Of a DNA stretch of 64,000 nt, positions 17,304 through 25,743 are shown in pieces. The stretch is from Paracoccus aminovorans (lineage in GTDB: Bacteria > Pseudomonadota > Alphaproteobacteria > Rhodobacterales > Rhodobacteraceae): the NCBI RefSeq assembly GCF_001546115.1, contig NZ_KQ955210.1:347383-411382 (forward strand), in the 5' to 3' direction. The translations under genes and the position numbers were made by a program. Below the pieces are notes generated by a model. The model was not told the DNA's origin. It worked only from the letters and a program-made list of their open reading frames with translations, and ran no database searches. How positions within the stretch are numbered: the first letter of the stretch is position 1; every line of letters begins with the position of its first letter.

Positions 17304-17974
17304 GCCTGGATTTCGTCGAATATCCCGACCGCGAGATGCTGTTCCTGTCGCTGGCCGACAAGATCGCCGGCCAGCTGGCGCAGCACCTGCGGGTGAATGA
17401 CAGCGCCAGCCTCTGCGTGCCGGGCGGCACCACGCCGGCGCCGGTCTACGACTATCTCTCGGGCAGCGAGCTCGACTGGCCGCGCGTCACCGTGCTGCTG
17501 AACGACGAACGCTGGGTCGACGGCGAGCATCTGCGCTCGAACAGCCGGCTGCTGCATCGCCACCTGCTCAAGGACAAGGCGCAGGCGGCGCGCTACATCG
17601 ACCTCTATACCGGCGATGCACGCCCCGAGGATGCGGCCGAGGCGCTGGGCGCCCAGGTCGCGCCGCTCTTGCCGCTGACCGTGCTTCTGCTGGGCATGGG
17701 CACCGACATGCATACGGCAAGCCTGTTTCCGGCGGCTTCAGAAACCGTGCTGGCGCTGGCCCCGGATGCGGCCCCGGTCATGGCGGTGGCCAGCATCAAG
17801 GACGAGCCGCGCATCACCCTGACCGCCGCGGCGCTGAAGGGCGCGATCAACACCCATCTTCTGATCACCGGGGCCGACAAGCGCGCCGCACTTGAGCGTG
17901 CGCAAGGCCTCGACCCGACCGAGGCGCCGATCAAGGCCTTCCTAGGCGACATCACCGTGCATTGGGCAGAGTGA
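17300..17974 (+). CDS. pgl: 6-phosphogluconolactonase
   Basis: Hydrolyses 6-phosphogluconolactone to 6-phosphogluconate, linking Zwf to Edd. This 224-residue protein is of the DevB/Pgl type (NagB fold). Visible motifs are SASLCVPGGTTPAPVYDYLS near the N-terminus, VTVLLNDERWV and LLLGMGTDMHTASLFP, the usual active-site segment, with RITLTAAAL late in the chain. The ATG overlaps the zwf stop (ATGA) and the pgi ATG is two bases after its own stop, so the three proteins are made together. Confidence 0.96.
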   Translation: MSLDFVEYPDREMLFLSLADKIAGQLAQHLRVNDSASLCVPGGTTPAPVYDYLSGSELDWPRVTVLLNDERWVDGEHLRSNSRLLHRHLLKDKAQAARYIDLYTGDARPEDAAEALGAQVAPLLPLTVLLLGMGTDMHTASLFPAASETVLALAPDAAPVMAVASIKDEPRITLTAAALKGAINTHLLITGADKRAALERAQGLDPTEAPIKAFLGDITVHWAE

Positions 17975-17975
17975 C

Positions 17976-19580
17976 ATGAGCGAGATCTGGACCAGACTGA
18001 CCGACCACCGCAAGGCGCAGGGCGCGCTGCGCATCGAAAGCCTGTTCGCCAGCGCGCCCGGCCGGGCCACGGCCTATACCGTGCAGGCCGAGGGGCTGGC
18101 CCTCGACTGGTCCAAGACCAGCATCGACGACACCGCCCGCGCGCTGCTCTTGGAACTCGCGCAGCCGGTCGCCGAACGGCGCGAGGCGATGTTCTCGGGC
18201 CAGCGCATCAACGAGACCGAGGACCGCGCCGTGCTGCATACCGCGCTGCGCAACCTCGACGCCAGCGTGCTGGTCGACGGCCAGGACGTCATGCCCGAGG
18301 TGCGCGCCACCCATGCCCGCATGCGCGCCTTTGCCGATGCGGTCCGCGACGGCAGCTTCGCGGGGCAGGGCGGCAAGATCACCGACGTGATCAACATCGG
18401 CATCGGCGGCTCGGACCTAGGCCCGGCCATGGCGACGCGCGCGCTGTCGCCGTATCACGACGGGCCGCGGCTGCATTTCGTCTCGAACGTCGACGGCGCC
18501 GACATCGCCGACACCATCGCCGGGCTCGATCCGGCGACCACGCTGGTCATCGTCGCCTCCAAGACCTTCACCACCATCGAGACCATGACCAACGCCAGGA
18601 CCGCGCTGGACTGGATGGCGGCCAGCGTCGCTGAGCCGGCGCAGCAGTTCGCGGCGCTTTCCTCGGCCACGGCCAGGACGGCGGAATGGGGCATCGACGC
18701 CGCCCGCGTCTTCGGCTTCGAGGATTGGGTCGGCGGCCGCTATTCCATGTGGGGGCCGATCGGCCTGGCGCTGATGATCGCCATCGGCCCGGACGAATTC
18801 GACCGCTTCCTGGCCGGCGGCGCGGCGATGGACCGGCATTTCCGCGAGGCGCCGCTGGCGGAAAACCTGCCGGTGATCCTGGCGCTGGTCGGGCTCTGGC
18901 ACCACCAGGTCTGCGGCTATGGCACCCGCGCGGTGCTGCCCTATGACAACCGCCTCGGCCGCCTGCCGGCCTATCTGCAGCAGCTGGAAATGGAATCGAA
19001 TGGCAAGCGCGTGGCGATGGACGGCAGCGACCTGACCGTCCCCTCGGGCCCGGTGGTCTGGGGCGAGCCCGGCACCAACGGCCAGCACGCCTTCTACCAG
19101 CTGATCCACCAGGGCACCGCCATCGTGCCCTGCGAATTCATCGTCGCCGCCCGCGGCCACGAGCCCGCGCTGACGCATCACCACCTGCTCCTGACCGCCA
19201 ATTGCCTGGCGCAGTCCGAGGCGCTGATGCGCGGCCGCTCGTTCGACGAGGCGCGGGCGCTGATGCAGCAGAAGGGCCTCAGCGGCGCCGAGCTCGACCG
19301 CCAGGCCCGCCACCGCGTCTTCCCGGGCAACCGCCCCTCGACCACGCTGCTGATCCCCGAGCTGACGCCCCATGCCCTGGGCCAGATCGTCGCGCTCTAC
19401 GAGCACCGGGTCTTCGTCGAGGGCGTGATCCTGGGCATCAACAGTTTCGACCAATGGGGGGTCGAGCTGGGCAAGGAACTGGCGCTGAAGGTCGCGCCGC
19501 TGCTGGAAGGCAAGCCCGCCCCCGGCCACGACCCCTCGACCGAGCACCTGGCGCAGCTGATCCGCGACGCGCAGGCCTGA
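17976..19580 (+). CDS. pgi: Glucose-6-phosphate isomerase
   Basis: Interconverts glucose 6-phosphate and fructose 6-phosphate. The 534-residue protein has the family signatures VINIGIGGSDLGP and FVSNVDGADIADTI. VIVASKTFTTIETMTN, GGRYSMWGPIGL, GEPGTNGQHAFYQLIHQG and the C-terminal SFDQWGVELGKELA are also present. It is last in zwf-pgl-pgi; in this arrangement it can recycle fructose 6-phosphate into the Entner-Doudoroff route. No phosphofructokinase gene is in view. The stop is directly followed by a CAAATACCC-type repeat arm. Confidence 0.98.
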   Translation: MSEIWTRLTDHRKAQGALRIESLFASAPGRATAYTVQAEGLALDWSKTSIDDTARALLLELAQPVAERREAMFSGQRINETEDRAVLHTALRNLDASVLVDGQDVMPEVRATHARMRAFADAVRDGSFAGQGGKITDVINIGIGGSDLGPAMATRALSPYHDGPRLHFVSNVDGADIADTIAGLDPATTLVIVASKTFTTIETMTNARTALDWMAASVAEPAQQFAALSSATARTAEWGIDAARVFGFEDWVGGRYSMWGPIGLALMIAIGPDEFDRFLAGGAAMDRHFREAPLAENLPVILALVGLWHHQVCGYGTRAVLPYDNRLGRLPAYLQQLEMESNGKRVAMDGSDLTVPSGPVVWGEPGTNGQHAFYQLIHQGTAIVPCEFIVAARGHEPALTHHHLLLTANCLAQSEALMRGRSFDEARALMQQKGLSGAELDRQARHRVFPGNRPSTTLLIPELTPHALGQIVALYEHRVFVEGVILGINSFDQWGVELGKELALKVAPLLEGKPAPGHDPSTEHLAQLIRDAQA

Positions 19581-19584
19581 CGGC

Positions 19585-19605
19585 TTCTTTGCTCTGCAAA
19601 TACCC
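19585..19605 (-). repeat. Dispersed repeat arm TTCTTTGC...CAAATACCC
   Basis: A single arm of the dispersed intergenic family (reverse complement begins GGGTATTTG and ends GCAAAGAA), five bases after the pgi stop. No second arm close enough for a perfect hairpin is seen here, unlike at 9007. Confidence 0.7.
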
Positions 19606-19655
19606 AAAAACCGGCGGTGCCCCAAGGCGCCGCCGTTTCCATGTCACCCGCCCCG

Positions 19656-19780
19656 CATCCGCATCCGCCTCACTCGACGCGCATCCGCAGATGCCTATTC
19701 GGCGCGCATCCGCAGATCCCTACTCGGCGCGCATCCGCAGATCCCTACTCGGCGCGCATCCGCAGATGCCTATTCGGCGC
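19656..19780. repeat. 25-bp tandem repeat, four full copies and one degenerate copy
   Basis: GCATCCGCAG starts at 19681, 19706, 19731 and 19756, an exact 25-base period, with a fifth related start at 19781 and a degenerate unit before 19681. Units differ only by GATGCCTATTC versus GATCCCTACTC. Read on the minus strand, each unit repeats the last codons and the TAG stop of the AlkB-like gene (M-R-A-E-stop). The array therefore seems to have grown from the 3' end of that gene into the gap before pgi. Because 25 is not a multiple of three, readthrough would change frame at each copy. Confidence 0.9.
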
Positions 19781-20819
19781 GCATGCGCGCGACGCGCCGA
19801 TCCATGACCCGCCGCCAGACCCGCGGCAGCATGGCCAGCGACGCCATTACCGGCAGCGAATAGGGCAGCATCGGCCGCGGCGTGGCCTCGCGCTCCAGCC
19901 GCAGCCCGGGATAGGCCCGGCCGGGATGGGCGTGATGGTCGGAATGGCGCGGCGCGTTCACCATCATCAGCGAGGACAGGAAATGCGGCGCGTCCCAGCT
20001 GTGGCGCGGCCCGACCGGCTCGGGCCGGCCATCCGCGCGCAGCCCCCGCTCCAGCCCGTAATGCTGCACGTAATCCGCCAGCATCATCTGCACCTGCGCG
20101 TAAAGGCACAGCCCCAGATACCAGCCAAGCCCCGCCCATCCCAGCGCCAGGCCGACCAGCAGGCAGCAGGCGAAGCCGCCGCCGACCCAGACCAGATAGG
20201 GATTGAGCCGCCCCGGCCGCCGCGCCGACAATGCGCGCTCGGCCGCCAGCCCGGCCCGGAACGATCCAATCAGCGCGCGCGGCAGGAAATGCCAGAAGCT
20301 CTCGCCCAACCGGGCCGAGTTCGGGTCCTGCGCGGTGGCGACATGGCGGTGATGCACCAGCCGGTGCGCCGAGGTGTGATGCCCGAAAAGCAGCGTCACA
20401 TAGACCGCCGCCCCCAGCCGGAACAGCCCGCGCGCGCCGCGATGGATCAGCTCATGCGCGTTGGAATTCGACACCTGGCCCATGAACAGCCCCAGCCCCA
20501 GGAACAGCGCCAGCCGCGAGGCCGCATCCATCCCGGCCCCGGCCAGCGCGACCAGCCCCAGGACCAGCAGCAGGAAATGCAGCCCCGCCAGCACCACCGA
20601 CAAAAGGTCGGTCGCCGGCGGCACCCGGTCGCCCTGCGGATCGGCGAAGCCGCGCGCGATCACCGTGTCGACGATCTGGCTGGCGCCGCCCATCCAGATC
20701 AGCGCCGCCCAGGTCCAGCCGCCGCCCCAAAGGCAGGCCGCCAGCAGCAGCAGCCCCGGCAGCAGCGCGAAAAGCGCGAAGGCGGGGATCGAGGCGGGCC
20801 GGTCGAAGGGATCGGGCAT
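19770..20819 (-). CDS. AlkB-like membrane alkane/fatty-acyl monooxygenase
   Basis: A 349-residue integral-membrane di-iron enzyme of the alkane 1-monooxygenase/fatty acid desaturase class, probably omega-hydroxylating alkanes or lipids in the inner membrane. There are about six hydrophobic segments. The histidine boxes are HELIHR (His122-His126), FGHHTSAHRLVHH (147-157) and APRHSDHHA (292-296), plus the AlkB hallmark DYVQHYGLER near residue 250. ATG 20819 begins MPDPFDRPAS; the longer frame upstream runs through the neighbouring gene's promoter. No rubredoxin gene is adjacent. The TAG stop lies within the last unit of a 25-bp tandem repeat array. The gene is divergent from the sorbosone-dehydrogenase-type gene. 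Confidence 0.88.
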   Translation of the reverse strand: MPDPFDRPASIPAFALFALLPGLLLLAACLWGGGWTWAALIWMGGASQIVDTVIARGFADPQGDRVPPATDLLSVVLAGLHFLLLVLGLVALAGAGMDAASRLALFLGLGLFMGQVSNSNAHELIHRGARGLFRLGAAVYVTLLFGHHTSAHRLVHHRHVATAQDPNSARLGESFWHFLPRALIGSFRAGLAAERALSARRPGRLNPYLVWVGGGFACCLLVGLALGWAGLGWYLGLCLYAQVQMMLADYVQHYGLERGLRADGRPEPVGPRHSWDAPHFLSSLMMVNAPRHSDHHAHPGRAYPGLRLEREATPRPMLPYSLPVMASLAMLPRVWRRVMDRRVARMRAE

Positions 20820-20948
20820 GATCGCTCCAGTTTTCCTGCGCCTATAGCCGGTTTGTGGCGGCAGGGCTACCGGGGGATGCATTCGGTGATTGACGCTCGC
20901 GCACGCTCGTTTAGCCTCGGGTCGCAGGTCGGCAGAAAGGAAACGCGC

Positions 20949-22238
20949 ATGGATCTGATGGCCAGGGCGACCGCGCTGGTGGGCGGGGCGATGGTGCTGA
21001 TGCGCCGGATGGGCGCGCCCCGCATCCCCGCCTTCGGCCGCGACCCGCAGATCCCGCAGGCGAAATCGCAGGGCATCATGACGCTGAAGATGCCGACCGC
21101 GCGCGGCTGGCGCGGCGACGAGGCGCCGGTGCCCGCGCCCGGCCTGCGCGTCAACGCCTTTGCCCGCGACCTGCTGCACCCGCGCTGGATCGAGGTCCTG
21201 CCCAACGGCGACGTGCTGGTGGCCGAGGCCCTGCAAGAGGCGAGCCCGCCGAAGACCCTGCTCGACCGCGCCACGCAGGCCACCATGCGCCGGGCGCGGG
21301 CGCTGGGTGTCAGCGCGAACCGCATCAGCCTGTGGCGCGACGCCGATGGCGACGGCGTGGCCGAAACCCGCGAGCTGTTCCTGGAAAACCAGCGCCAGCC
21401 CTTCGGCATGGCGCTGGTCGGCGACACGTTCTATGTCGGCAATACCGACGGCATCGTCGCCTTTCCCTATCCGCCCGGCGCATCCCGCATCGAGGGGGTG
21501 GGCCGGCGGCTGGTCGAGTTCCAGCCCGGCGGGCACTGGACGCGCAGCCTGATCGCCTCGGCCGACGGCAAGCGGCTCTATTGCGGCGTGGGGTCACTCT
21601 CGAACATCGGCGATCACGGCATGGAGGCCGAGGAAGGCCGCGCCGCGATCTGGGAGCTGGACCTGGAAACCGGCCGGGCGCGGATCTTCGCCTCGGGCCT
21701 GCGCAACCCCGTGGGGCTGGCCTGGGAGCCCGTGACCGGCGCGCTGTGGACGGTGGTGAACGAACGCGACGGCCTCGGCGACGAGACCCCGCCCGACTAT
21801 CTGACCTCGGTCAGGGACGGCGGCTTCTACGGCTGGCCCTTCTGCTATTGGGGCCAGACCGTCGACGACCGCGTGCCGCAGGACGCCGGCATGGTCGCCC
21901 GCGCCCTGACCCCGGATTACGCCCTGGGCGGCCACACCGCCTCGCTGGGCCTGTGCTGGATGCCCGCGGGCACCTTGCCCGGCTTCCCGGACGGCATGGT
22001 GATCGGCCAGCACGGCTCGTGGAACCGCTCGACTCTGTCGGGCTACAAGCTGATCTTCGTGCCCTTCGAGGGCGGCCGGCCCTCGGGGGCGCCCCGCGAC
22101 ATCCTAACCGGCTTCCTGTCGCCGGACGAGAAATTCTCCTATGGCCGGCCGGTCGGCGTCGCCATCGGCCCGGATCGCCGCTCGCTTCTGATGGCGGATG
22201 ACGTGGGCGACGTGATCTGGCGCGTCAGCGCCGCCTAG
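20949..22238 (+). CDS. Sorbosone dehydrogenase-type (PQQ-dependent sugar dehydrogenase family) protein
   Basis: A 429-residue six-bladed beta-propeller protein of the glucose/sorbosone dehydrogenase family. Propeller markers are FARDLLHPRWIEVLPNGDVL, QRQPFGMALVGDTFYVGNTDG, SGLRNPVGLAWEPVTGALW, NERDGLGDETPPDYLTSV, FYGWPFCYWGQ and VIGQHGSWNRS. The N-terminus (MDLMARATALVGGAMVL) could be a membrane anchor, consistent with periplasmic location. Family members oxidise sugars or act as soluble aldose dehydrogenases with PQQ; the substrate cannot be told from sequence. Start ATG 20949 follows GAAAGGAAA. It ends four bases into the convergent dgt gene's stop region. Confidence 0.88.
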   Translation: MDLMARATALVGGAMVLMRRMGAPRIPAFGRDPQIPQAKSQGIMTLKMPTARGWRGDEAPVPAPGLRVNAFARDLLHPRWIEVLPNGDVLVAEALQEASPPKTLLDRATQATMRRARALGVSANRISLWRDADGDGVAETRELFLENQRQPFGMALVGDTFYVGNTDGIVAFPYPPGASRIEGVGRRLVEFQPGGHWTRSLIASADGKRLYCGVGSLSNIGDHGMEAEEGRAAIWELDLETGRARIFASGLRNPVGLAWEPVTGALWTVVNERDGLGDETPPDYLTSVRDGGFYGWPFCYWGQTVDDRVPQDAGMVARALTPDYALGGHTASLGLCWMPAGTLPGFPDGMVIGQHGSWNRSTLSGYKLIFVPFEGGRPSGAPRDILTGFLSPDEKFSYGRPVGVAIGPDRRSLLMADDVGDVIWRVSAA

Positions 22239-23518
22239 AGCCGGTCGAAGACCGAGCCCATGCGCGGCGCGAACAGCCGCTCGTAGCTGCGCAGCAGGCT
22301 GGCGTCGGTCATGGCCGCGACATGATCGCAGATCGCCCGCAGCCCGTCCTCGGCATGGCGCCGGCGCCATTCCTCGGGCAGAAGCCGCTCGGGGTCCGAA
22401 CGCAGCGCCTCGAACAGCGCGACCACCATGGTCTGGCCCTTGAACTCCAGCTGCTGCACCCCGGCGCTGCGGATCACGTGCCGGAAGATGAAGCCCTTGA
22501 GCAGGTCCAGAACCTGCCGCTGCTCGGGCGGCAGCGCGACGCGATGGCGCAGCAGCGGCTCGGCAAAGCCCGGCTCCTCGCGGAAGCGCACGCTGGCGAT
22601 GAAATGATGCACCAGCGCGCCGATGCATTGCTTGCGCGCCGCCGGCGGTCCGAACAGCGGCGCGACCAGATCGCCGGGCGCCGCGCCCGCCACCTCGGCC
22701 TCGAAGGCCTCGGCCGAAACCAGCCCCAGCGCGATGGCATCCTCGAGGTCGTGGACGCCATAGGCGATGTCGTCGGCCAGGTCCATGATGCTGCAATCCA
22801 AGGATTTATGCAGCGTGGACGCATGCTTGCCCGGGTTTTCTCGAATCCGGGTGAAGTTGTCGCGGTCCTCGTTCGACAGCGGCGCCAGGATCCAGTCGAC
22901 CAGCCCGGCCTCGCTGTCCAGGTGGCACTTCGGCGGCGCCGAGGCCTCGGTGTCGATGCAGCGCAGCACCGAAAGCCCGTCCCGCAGGCGCGGCGCGCAG
23001 GCCGGATTGGCCAGCCGCGACCAGGGCGCCGGGTATTTCAGCACGCCCAGAAGGCTGCGCCGGGTCAGGTTCACCCCCGGTTCGGGCAGGCTGCCGGGCG
23101 GGCGCGACAGCAGCCGCAGGGTCTGGCCGTTGCCCTCGAACCCGCCGTCGTCGCGCATGCACCAGTTCAGCGCCACCTCGCCGCCATGGCCAAAGGGCGG
23201 ATGGCCCAGGTCATGGGCGCAGGCGATGGCCTGGATCATGCTGCGGCCGGGCAGGGCGGCGGCGCCGGCATGGCCGCCCGCCGTGCCGCGCAGTTGCTGC
23301 ACCAGCCCGCCGGCGATCTGCGCCACCTCCAGCGAATGCGTCAGCCGGGTGCGGTAGAAATCGCTGTCGCCCAGGTTCAGGATCTGGGTCTTGCCCTGCA
23401 GGCGCCGGAAGGCGGCGGAATGGATGACGCGGGCGTAATCCACCTCGCCCTCGCTGCGGAAATCGTCGGCGCGGGGCAGGCGCGGCTGGCGGCGTTCCTG
23501 CCAGGGATCTAGAACCAC
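22235..23518 (-). CDS. dgt: Deoxyguanosinetriphosphate triphosphohydrolase-like protein
   Basis: Hydrolyses dNTPs to deoxynucleosides and triphosphate, or acts as a regulator of dNTP pools. HD-domain residues are seen in RLTHSLEVAQIA, HDLGHPPFGHGGE and MDLADDIAYGVHDLED. A GTG at 23518 is the likely start (427 residues, VVLDPWQERR); it overlaps the upstream stop by 10 bases, with GGAG upstream. A longer in-frame start at 23566 would overlap that gene by 58 bases. Family members limit DNA phage replication in some bacteria, but here it sits among housekeeping genes, so dNTP balance is the plain reading. Confidence 0.93.
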   Translation of the reverse strand: MVLDPWQERRQPRLPRADDFRSEGEVDYARVIHSAAFRRLQGKTQILNLGDSDFYRTRLTHSLEVAQIAGGLVQQLRGTAGGHAGAAALPGRSMIQAIACAHDLGHPPFGHGGEVALNWCMRDDGGFEGNGQTLRLLSRPPGSLPEPGVNLTRRSLLGVLKYPAPWSRLANPACAPRLRDGLSVLRCIDTEASAPPKCHLDSEAGLVDWILAPLSNEDRDNFTRIRENPGKHASTLHKSLDCSIMDLADDIAYGVHDLEDAIALGLVSAEAFEAEVAGAAPGDLVAPLFGPPAARKQCIGALVHHFIASVRFREEPGFAEPLLRHRVALPPEQRQVLDLLKGFIFRHVIRSAGVQQLEFKGQTMVVALFEALRSDPERLLPEEWRRRHAEDGLRAICDHVAAMTDASLLRSYERLFAPRMGSVFDRL

Positions 23519-24384
23519 TGTCCCGGCTCCATCAGGCCGAAATCCATCAGCTGCTGCGAGTTCCACAGGAAGGGATGCGAGTTGCGCCAGCGGAAGCTGC
23601 CGATGGCCCCGCGCGAGCCGGGATTGCGCGCCAGCGCCTTGGCGACCCGGAACGAGGCCACCGCCGCCGTCAGGTTGTGGTGCCAGGGGCAGGAATAGGT
23701 GTTGTATTCCTCGACGTTGAAGCGGTGGTCGGGCAGCAGCTTCAGCCCGGGCTGGGTGCGGAACAGCGCGATGCGGTCGATGCGGCGGCGGTCGCGCGGG
23801 ATGTGTTCCTCGAAGCGCCAGCGCAAGCCGCCGTGGAAGTCCAGCTGCCGTTCCCTGTGCCGGCCGTCGCGGTCGGCGCGGCCAAGCGCGAAATAGCCGG
23901 TGCGGTCGAACATCGCCTGGTCCAGGCTGACCGCATCGGGAAAGCGGTCGAGGTCCGGGGCATAGAGGTCCACGACATAGGTCAGCATGGCCCGGCGCCG
24001 TTCCTCGGCGTGAAAGCCCAGCATCTCGCCCACAGTGCGGTGTTCCGAGAAGGGGTAGAACAGGAATTCCGCGTTATAGCCGTAATAGAGCCAGGTGTCG
24101 TTCGGCACCGCCTCGATGGCGGCATTGACCGCCTCGACATGGGCGCGGCCGCGGCGGGCATCGTGGCGCAGGTTGACGATCTTGCTGGCGCCGGCGGCGG
24201 GGATCGCATCGGCGGGCAGGGGCTCGGGCGACAGCGCCAGGATCAGCTTGAAGCCGGCGCGCAGGTGATGCTCCAGCGTCTGGGCGACGGCGGCGTCGTC
24301 CTCGACCAGGATCAGCGCGATCGGGCCCTTGGCCAGCCGGTCGGGAGCCTCGGCCAGGAACCGGGACAGGCTCGGGAAGCTCAT
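23509..24384 (-). CDS. Glycosyltransferase family 2-like protein
   Basis: A 291-residue cytosolic protein of the glycosyl transferase family 2 variant common in Rhodobacterales (related to proteins annotated as hypothetical family 2 transferases). Residues 20-110 show the nucleotide-diphospho-sugar fold start (GPIALILVEDDAAVAQTLEHHLRAGFK, then VEAVNAAIEAVPNDTWLYYGYNAEFLFYPF). The C-terminus has LPDHRFNVEEYNTYSCPWHHN. A canonical DXD metal motif is not obvious. It overlaps the Ala-rich gene upstream by ATGA and runs into dgt. Acceptor and sugar are unknown. Confidence 0.65.
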   Translation of the reverse strand: MSFPSLSRFLAEAPDRLAKGPIALILVEDDAAVAQTLEHHLRAGFKLILALSPEPLPADAIPAAGASKIVNLRHDARRGRAHVEAVNAAIEAVPNDTWLYYGYNAEFLFYPFSEHRTVGEMLGFHAEERRRAMLTYVVDLYAPDLDRFPDAVSLDQAMFDRTGYFALGRADRDGRHRERQLDFHGGLRWRFEEHIPRDRRRIDRIALFRTQPGLKLLPDHRFNVEEYNTYSCPWHHNLTAAVASFRVAKALARNPGSRGAIGSFRWRNSHPFLWNSQQLMDFGLMEPGQWF

Positions 24385-25004
24385 GGCAGCGCCGCCCGGA
24401 TCTGTTCCAGCAGCGCGGGGCGGGCGGCGGCGTCGGCCTCGGCGCGTGCGACCAACGCCGCCAGCTCGGCCTTGCGCGCCTCGGGCAGGGCGGCCGCCGC
24501 GACGATCCGGCGCAGCCGGGCGGCGTCGAAGCCCTGCGGGGTCAGGGCGGCGTCGATCTCGACCGCCTCGCCCGCCGCATTGCCGGCGGCGCGGGTGGCG
24601 CTGGCCGCATCGCGGGCGGCGGTGCCGGCGGCCACAGCGGCAGCCTCGGCCTGCGTGGGCGCGGCGCTGGCCCGGGCCGCGGCCTCGGCGGCGCGGTCGG
24701 CCGCGGCGATGGCTTCCTCGGCCGCGACCTCGGCCTGGTCGGCGGCCGAGCCGGCGGGGGCCACGGCGGCTGATGTCGCCGATCCCGCGGCCTCTGCCGC
24801 GGCGTCCGCCGCGATGGCGGCGGCGTCGGCGGCCGCATCGGCGGCGGCATTGGCCTTGTCCTGGGCGGCGGCCGCCGTGGCGTCGGGTGCGGCGCCCTGC
24901 CCGGGGATCAGGCCCGCGAGCCGGGAAAGATCGCCGCCGCTCCACAGCCAGGCCCCGCCAAGGGCCAGCACCAGGATCACGATCAGGGCGAGAAGTCTGG
25001 GCAT
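24381..25004 (-). CDS. Alanine-rich single-pass membrane protein
   Basis: A 207-residue protein. Residues 2-21 (LLALIVILVLALGGAWLW) form an N-terminal membrane anchor. A low-complexity stretch follows (about 40-150) made mostly of Ala with regularly spaced Asp/Glu, suggesting a long helix or coiled rod in the periplasm. A C-terminal globular piece (AALTPQGFDAARLRRIV, EARKAELAALVARAE, LLEQIRAAL) ends the chain. Start ATG 25004 has GGAG nine bases upstream. It overlaps the glycosyltransferase-like gene by ATGA. No family is recognised; composition bias makes homology calls unreliable. Confidence 0.75.
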   Translation of the reverse strand: MPRLLALIVILVLALGGAWLWSGGDLSRLAGLIPGQGAAPDATAAAAQDKANAAADAAADAAAIAADAAAEAAGSATSAAVAPAGSAADQAEVAAEEAIAAADRAAEAAARASAAPTQAEAAAVAAGTAARDAASATRAAGNAAGEAVEIDAALTPQGFDAARLRRIVAAAALPEARKAELAALVARAEADAAARPALLEQIRAALP

Positions 25005-25201
25005 GGGTCGCTCCGGCAATGCTGCGTTCCGGCTTCTATGCCATGGCGCGGCGGGCGGGAAAAGCGCCCCGGCCCCATGCCCGCGCCAAGCCGGGCACAA
25101 GAGCGGCAAATGCGCGGCAAACCCGCCGAATCCGGTTGAAAATGCGGCTCCGCGCGACTATCTAGCCGCCAGAAACCCCCGGCCATGTAAGGAAGACAGC
25201 C

Positions 25202-25741
25202 ATAGCCCGCAGACCGCATAACGCTCCGCCCACCCGTGACACCGGCCCCCGCGTCAACGAGCGCATCCGAGTCGCCGAGATCCGCCTGATCGGCGCGGAT
25301 GGCGAAAACGTCGGCGTCGTGACCCCCGCCAAGGGGATGGAGCTTGCGCAGGAGGCCGGGCTGGACCTGGTCGAGATCTCGCCCAATGCCGTGCCGCCGG
25401 TCTGCAAGATCATGGACCTCGGCAAGTTCAAGTATGAACAGCAAAAGCGCGAGGCCGAGGCCCGCAAGAAGCAGAAGATCATCGAAATCAAGGAGATCAA
25501 GTTCCGTCCCGGGACCGATACCCATGATTACGACGTCAAGATGCGCTCGGTGATGAAGTTCCTGACCGAGGGCGACAAGGTCAAGGTCACCCTGCGCTTC
25601 CGCGGCCGCGAGATGGCGCACCAGTCGCTGGGCCTGGAACTGCTGAACCGCGTCGCCGCCGACGTGGGCGAGGCCGGCAAGGTCGAATCGATGCCCAAGC
25701 TGGAAGGGCGTCAGATGGTCATGATGATCGCGCCGAAGTGA
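25202..25741 (+). CDS. infC: Translation initiation factor IF-3, with ATA start codon
   Basis: IF-3 binds the 30S subunit, checks the start codon and keeps subunits apart. The protein is 179 residues if begun at ATA (25202-25204): (I/M)ARRPHNAPPTRDTGPRVNERIR, the normal IF-3 N-terminus. The Shine-Dalgarno AAGGAAG ends six bases before it. The first standard candidate (GTG 25319) would delete 39 conserved residues. Other markers are VEISPNAVPPVCKIMDLGKF, the basic linker QQKREAEARKKQK, and KVTLRFRGREMAH. E. coli infC uses AUU for autoregulation, since IF-3 rejects such starts; the same logic probably holds here. An ATG-TAA start-stop pair (25185-25190) sits just before the ribosome site. Confidence 0.96.
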   Translation: MARRPHNAPPTRDTGPRVNERIRVAEIRLIGADGENVGVVTPAKGMELAQEAGLDLVEISPNAVPPVCKIMDLGKFKYEQQKREAEARKKQKIIEIKEIKFRPGTDTHDYDVKMRSVMKFLTEGDKVKVTLRFRGREMAHQSLGLELLNRVAADVGEAGKVESMPKLEGRQMVMMIAPK

Positions 25742-25743
25742 CG

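Noticed and set aside
19656..19780. CRISPR-like array
   Set aside because: The 25-base units are directly adjacent with no spacers and no cas genes; it is a simple tandem repeat.
22235..23518. dgt-like gene as part of an anti-phage cluster
   Set aside because: dGTPases can limit phages, but neighbours are ordinary housekeeping genes and no partner defence genes are present.
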